Assembly (NCBI GenBank): GCA_031552195.1
Contig: JAVBMT010000011.1
Location: forward strand, 1 to 64,000
Source of the DNA: JAVBMP01 sp031552195
Lineage (GTDB): Bacteria; Desulfobacterota; Desulfovibrionia; Desulfovibrionales; Desulfovibrionaceae
Reading direction: 5' to 3'
Length of the DNA stretch: 64,000 nucleotides
In this document: positions 60,791 through 64,000 of the stretch, piece by piece
Position numbering within the stretch: the stretch's first letter is position 1
How the letters are laid out: each line of letters opens with the position of its first letter
Program-made: the position numbers and the translations under genes
The notes under the pieces: model-generated
Database searches by the model: none
Seen by the model: the letters and a program-made list of their open reading frames with translations, nothing else
What the model was told of the DNA's origin: nothing

Positions 60791-61944
60791 GCGGCTTCAA
60801 AGAAATTCTTGGCGAAATCAGGCGCATAAACGCCGCGCCCGAGGGCTTTCTGCCGCTGCACGCCCCTGTTTTCAGCGGCAACGAACGCGCCTACGTTATG
60901 GACGCCATTGACTCCACCTTTGTTTCCTCGGTCGGGGAATATGTAAACCGCATTGAAGACATGCTGCGCGAAATCACCGGCGCGGCGCACGTTACGGCTT
61001 GCGTTAACGGCACGGCCGCCTTGCAGGTGGCTTTGCACCTGGCCGGAACTAAGCCGGGCGACCTGGTCGTCACCCAGGACCTTTCCTTCGTGGCTACGGC
61101 CAACTCCATCCGCCATTGCGGGGCGGAGCCGGTTTTCCTGGATGTGGATATGAACGACCTGGGCCTTTCACCCGAAGCCCTGCGCGTTTTTTTGGAAGAA
61201 AATTGCGAAAAACGCTCCGGCGGGTGCTTTTACAAGGCGGACGGGCGCAGGGTGAGCGCCTGCGTGCCGATGCACACTTTCGGCTTGCCCTGCCGCATTG
61301 AGGAATTGGCCGCCCTGTGCGAAGAGTGGGGGCTGCCCCTGATCGAAGACGCTGCCGAAGCTTTGGGCAGTTATAAAAACGGAAAGCACTGCGGAACTTT
61401 CGGGCATTTCGGCACTTTGAGCTTTAACGGCAATAAAACCGTGACCACGGGCGGGGGCGGGGCCATTCTGTCCGGCGACCCTGAAGCCGGAAAAATGGCC
61501 AAACACCTCACCACTACCGCGAAAATTCCTCACGCCTGGGAATTCCGCCATGACTTTGCGGCCTGGAATTTCCGCATGCCCAACCTGAACGCGGCTCTCG
61601 GCTGCGCCCAGCTTGAGCGGCTTGAGGGTTTCCTGGCGGCCAAGCGCAAACTGGCCGCCGCCTATGCCGGGCTTTTCGCGGGCGGCCCCTGGGAGTTTGT
61701 GCGCGAACCGGCCGGTTGCCGGTCTAACTATTGGCTTTGCGCCGTGCTTCTGCGCAACCGCGCGGAACGCGACGAATTTCTGAAGGCCAGCAACGAGACC
61801 GGAGTGATGACCCGCCCGGTCTGGGAACCTTTGCACACGCTGGAGCCTTATCGGTCAAGCCCGCGCGGAAACCTTGCCAACACGATGGCCATAGCGGACA
61901 GGCTGGTCAACCTGCCCAGCAGCGTGCGGGAACATTTGCTGTGA
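60787..61944 (+). CDS. legC: PLP-dependent sugar aminotransferase, LegC-like
   Basis: A 385-residue DegT/DnrJ/EryC1/StrS aminotransferase that adds the 4-amino group. FLPLHAPVFSGNERAYVMDAIDSTFVSSVGEYVNRIEDML is the LegC-type start; VNGTAALQVALHLAGTKPGDLVVTQDLSFVATANSI, IEDAAEALGSY and the PLP Lys near residue 217 in LSFNGNKTVTTGGGGAI follow; the C-terminus has YWLCAVLL and TRPVWEPLHTL. It overlaps legB by four bases and neuD by four, so legB-legC-neuD are tightly coupled. Confidence 0.88.
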   Translation: MSGFKEILGEIRRINAAPEGFLPLHAPVFSGNERAYVMDAIDSTFVSSVGEYVNRIEDMLREITGAAHVTACVNGTAALQVALHLAGTKPGDLVVTQDLSFVATANSIRHCGAEPVFLDVDMNDLGLSPEALRVFLEENCEKRSGGCFYKADGRRVSACVPMHTFGLPCRIEELAALCEEWGLPLIEDAAEALGSYKNGKHCGTFGHFGTLSFNGNKTVTTGGGGAILSGDPEAGKMAKHLTTTAKIPHAWEFRHDFAAWNFRMPNLNAALGCAQLERLEGFLAAKRKLAAAYAGLFAGGPWEFVREPAGCRSNYWLCAVLLRNRAERDEFLKASNETGVMTRPVWEPLHTLEPYRSSPRGNLANTMAIADRLVNLPSSVREHLL

Positions 61945-62552
61945 AACGGGAAATAATTCTTGTGGGCGGCGGGGGGCATTGCCTTTCCGTTCTTGACGTT
62001 CTTCAGGCCTGCTCTTTGCCTGTGGCCGGAATAGTGCACGGGCCGGACTGCGCCTTTTCCGCCTTGGGCGGCTTTCCGCCCCTGGGGCGCGACGAAAACC
62101 TGCCGGAACTGCGCGCCCTTTACGATCTGGCGCTGGTGACGGTAGGGCAGTTGAAAAGCCCGGCGGTGCGGACGTCTCTGTACAACTTGCTGAAAAAATA
62201 CGGTTTTACACTGCCGGTGGCGGTTTCTCCCCTGGCTTTCGCTTCCGCCTCCGCTTCTTTGGGCGAAGGCACGGTTTTGCTGCATCAGGCCCTGGTGAAC
62301 GCCGGGGCGGTTGTGGGCGTTAACTGCATTATAAACAGCAAGGCCCTGGTGGAGCACGAATGCGTCATAGGCGCCCATTGCCATATCGCGGTCGGGGCGA
62401 TTCTGGCCGGCGGGGCGAGCGTGGGCGAGGGCAGCTTCGTCGGAGCCGGAGCTGTTGTGCGCGAGGGCGTGCGAATAGGGCGTAACTGCGTGGTGGGCAT
62501 GGGCTGCAAGCTTCGGCGCGACCTGCCGGACGGAGAGATTTATGTCGGATAA
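61941..62552 (+). CDS. neuD: NeuD/PglD-family sugar acetyltransferase
   Basis: A 203-residue protein: an N-terminal Rossmann-like part (REIILVGGGGHCLSVLDVLQ) and a C-terminal left-handed beta helix of hexapeptide repeats (ASLGEGTVLLHQALVNAGAVVGVNCIINSKALVEHECVIGAHCHIAVGAILAGGASVGEGSFVGAGAVV) with the catalytic His in VEHECVIG. Start is the GTG at 61941 in the GTGA overlap with legC. Between LegC and NeuB it is well placed to act as the 4-N-acetyltransferase (LegH/PglD role), though NeuD O-acetylation of the final sugar is also possible. Confidence 0.85.
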   Translation: MKREIILVGGGGHCLSVLDVLQACSLPVAGIVHGPDCAFSALGGFPPLGRDENLPELRALYDLALVTVGQLKSPAVRTSLYNLLKKYGFTLPVAVSPLAFASASASLGEGTVLLHQALVNAGAVVGVNCIINSKALVEHECVIGAHCHIAVGAILAGGASVGEGSFVGAGAVVREGVRIGRNCVVGMGCKLRRDLPDGEIYVG

Positions 62553-63561
62553 GCGAAGGCCTTCAATTCTTATTATCGCGGAAGCCGGGGTCAACCATAA
62601 CGGAAGCCTCGATCTGGCCCTGAAGCTCATAGACGCGGCCGCGGAAGCCGGGGCCGACGTGGTGAAATTCCAGACTTTTTCCGCCACGCACCTGACGACG
62701 GCATCGGCGGAAAAAGCGGCCTATCAGGCGGAAAATTCCGGAGCGGCGGAAAGCCAGCGGCAAATGCTGCAACGCCTGGAAATGTCGCCCGAAATGCACC
62801 TGCGCCTTATGGAGCGCTGCCGCGAACGGGGCATTGAATTTTTATCGACGCCTTTCGATTTTCCTTCCATTGATTTTCTTTCCGGACTGGGGTTAGGCAC
62901 GCTTAAAATCCCTTCCGGCGAAATAACCAATTTGCCTTACTTGCGCAAAATAGGCGCGTTGCGAAAAAAAATCATACTTTCCACCGGGATGAGCGACCTT
63001 GAGGAAATATCCGCCGCCCTCGAGGCGTTGGAAAAGGCCGGAACCCCAAGAGGCGACGTTTCCATCCTGCACTGCACCACGGAATATCCGGCCCCTTTCG
63101 CCGAGGTGAACCTGCGGGCCATGCACGCCATACGCGAGGCCTTTCCCGGCATTGCGGGAACGGGCTATTCCGACCACACCCCCGGCATTGAAATTTCTCT
63201 GGCCGCCGCCGCTCTTGGGGCCACGATCATTGAAAAACATTTCACGCTGGATAAAAACCTTGAAGGGCCTGATCATAAAGCCAGCCTGGAACCGCACGAA
63301 CTGTCCGCCCTGGTCGGCGGGGTACGCCACATCGAACTGGCCCTCGGCGACGGGGTAAAGCGCCCTTCGCCCTCTGAACTGCCTAACCGGGCGGTGGCGC
63401 GCAAATCCATTGTGGCGGCGCGCGACATAAAGGCCGGAGAGTTGCTGGGCGAAAACAACCTTACCGTAAAAAGGCCGGGCAACGGCATTTCGCCCATGCG
63501 CTGGGACGAATTCATAGGCCGGGCGGCCCCCCGTGACCTGAAGGCCGACGAATTGCTATGA
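62542..63561 (+). CDS. neuB: Nonulosonate synthase (NeuB/LegI)
   Basis: A 339-residue condensing enzyme that joins a 6-carbon amino sugar with PEP. ILIIAEAGVNHNGSLDLALKLIDAAAEAGADVVKFQTF is the TIM-barrel start; FLSTPFDFPSIDFL, KIPSGEITNLPYLRKIG, STGMSDLEEI, HCTTEYPAPFAEVNLRAM, YSDHTPGIEISLAAAALGATIIEKHFTLDK follow, with the SAF domain (RKSIVAARDIKAGELLGENNLTVKRPGNGISPM) at the end. Whether the product is legionaminic or sialic acid depends on LegB and LegC supply; the neighbours favour legionaminic. Overlaps neuD by 11 bases and neuC by four. Confidence 0.93.
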   Translation: MSDKRRPSILIIAEAGVNHNGSLDLALKLIDAAAEAGADVVKFQTFSATHLTTASAEKAAYQAENSGAAESQRQMLQRLEMSPEMHLRLMERCRERGIEFLSTPFDFPSIDFLSGLGLGTLKIPSGEITNLPYLRKIGALRKKIILSTGMSDLEEISAALEALEKAGTPRGDVSILHCTTEYPAPFAEVNLRAMHAIREAFPGIAGTGYSDHTPGIEISLAAAALGATIIEKHFTLDKNLEGPDHKASLEPHELSALVGGVRHIELALGDGVKRPSPSELPNRAVARKSIVAARDIKAGELLGENNLTVKRPGNGISPMRWDEFIGRAAPRDLKADELL

Positions 63562-64000
63562 GCGCAAAGCGCAAAATAGCGGTGTTTACCGGAACCAGGG
63601 CGGAATACGGGCTTTTGCGCGGCCTGCTCCTTGAATTGAAAGACCGCCCCGCCTGCGATCTCGCGCTTATCGCCGGGGCGGCCCATTTTGAAGAGCGTTT
63701 CGGCCGCACGGTCAGGGAAATCGAGGCGGACGGCCTGCCCATAGCGGCCCGCGTCACCCTGCCTTTGTCTGACGATTCCCGCGCCGGAAACTGCGCTTCT
63801 TTCGGGGCGGCCGTTTCCGGGCTAGGGCGCGAACTTGAGGCGCTCCGCCCGGATATTCTCGTTCTTCTGGGCGACCGTTACGAAAGCATGGCCGCCGCCG
63901 TGGCCGCCTCTCTGCTCAGGGTGCCCCTGGCCCATATCCACGGGGGGGAGACGACCGAAGGGGCCGTTGACGAGGCTTTCCGCCACTCCATTACCAAAAT
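63558..64000 (+). CDS. neuC: UDP-sugar 2-epimerase, hydrolysing (NeuC/LegG), partial
   Basis: The first 147 residues of a gene cut by the window edge. MSAKRKIAVFTGTRAEYGLL, then RGLLLELKDRP is the NeuC start; DILVLLGDRYESMAAAVAAS and PLAHIHGGETTEGAVDEAFRHSITK match the hydrolysing 2-epimerase family. It releases UDP while inverting C2 to give the free sugar for NeuB. The ATG overlaps the neuB stop (ATGA). A CMP-sugar synthetase is expected downstream, outside the window. Confidence 0.9.
   Translation, partial: MSAKRKIAVFTGTRAEYGLLRGLLLELKDRPACDLALIAGAAHFEERFGRTVREIEADGLPIAARVTLPLSDDSRAGNCASFGAAVSGLGRELEALRPDILVLLGDRYESMAAAVAASLLRVPLAHIHGGETTEGAVDEAFRHSITK

Overview
The window reads as the chromosome of a motile, Gram-negative, GC-rich sulfate reducer of the Desulfovibrio type (Desulfovibrionaceae). 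This is inferred from the gene order ispE / tRNA-Gln / prs / rplY, the run flgI-flgJ-flgN-flgK-flgL-csrA-fliW with sigma-54 style promoters, an orphan TRAP solute-binding protein, a giant 2-hydroxyacyl-CoA dehydratase/activase fusion and the overall protein style. No rRNA is present, so genus-level assignment is tentative.

Layout. 1-12.2 kb: housekeeping and envelope genes: a VOC protein, an NFACT (RqcH-like) protein coupled to dksA, folK, a xerD-type recombinase, a Csd4/Pgp1-like peptidoglycan carboxypeptidase, hslV, ispE overlapping tRNA-Gln(UUG), prs, rplY and a lone DctP-type binding protein. Three copies of a roughly 145-165 bp intergenic repeat with inverted ends lie here. 12.2-16.5 kb: one 1437-residue acyl-CoA dehydratase activase fusion with its own sigma-70 promoter. 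16.7-23.8 kb, minus strand: a compact podovirus-like head module (terminase, portal, scaffold, capsid, cement, head-tail adaptor, possible holin) with no tail, integrase or regulator. 24-29.5 kb: a lipoprotein (LpoA-like) plus a putative papain-like protein, then ftsE, ftsX and a lipoprotein. 29.5-30.4 kb: a 0.9 kb non-coding stretch full of palindromes.

30.4-44.3 kb: prmA, a MagIII-like DNA glycosylase, an EnvC-like activator, ctpA, a YibQ-like deacetylase, ndk, proC, pyk, an HD-GYP protein, a lytic transglycosylase, a Skp-like lipoprotein, cheZ and a UPF0280 protein. 44.5-52 kb: the flagellar P-ring, rod, chaperone and hook-filament junction genes followed by csrA-fliW. 52.2-55.5 kb, minus strand: panC-metK, then a ZraP/Spy-like protein and an overlooked 58-residue exported peptide behind a near-perfect sigma-54 promoter with phased upstream repeats. 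55.7-64 kb: a surface-glycan cluster, GDP-mannose dehydratase, GDP-fucose synthase, an ABC exporter, and a legionaminic/sialic-type nonulosonate pathway (legB, legC, neuD, neuB, neuC); it runs off the window end.

Taken together, much of the window concerns the envelope: FtsEX with an EnvC-like activator, a lytic transglycosylase and a shape-type carboxypeptidase for cell-wall remodelling; flagellum assembly with the CsrA-FliW switch; and nonulosonate synthesis, which in related curved bacteria often decorates flagellin or lipopolysaccharide. The least explained parts are the tail-less capsid module, the repeat family, and the sigma-54 controlled stress-peptide locus.
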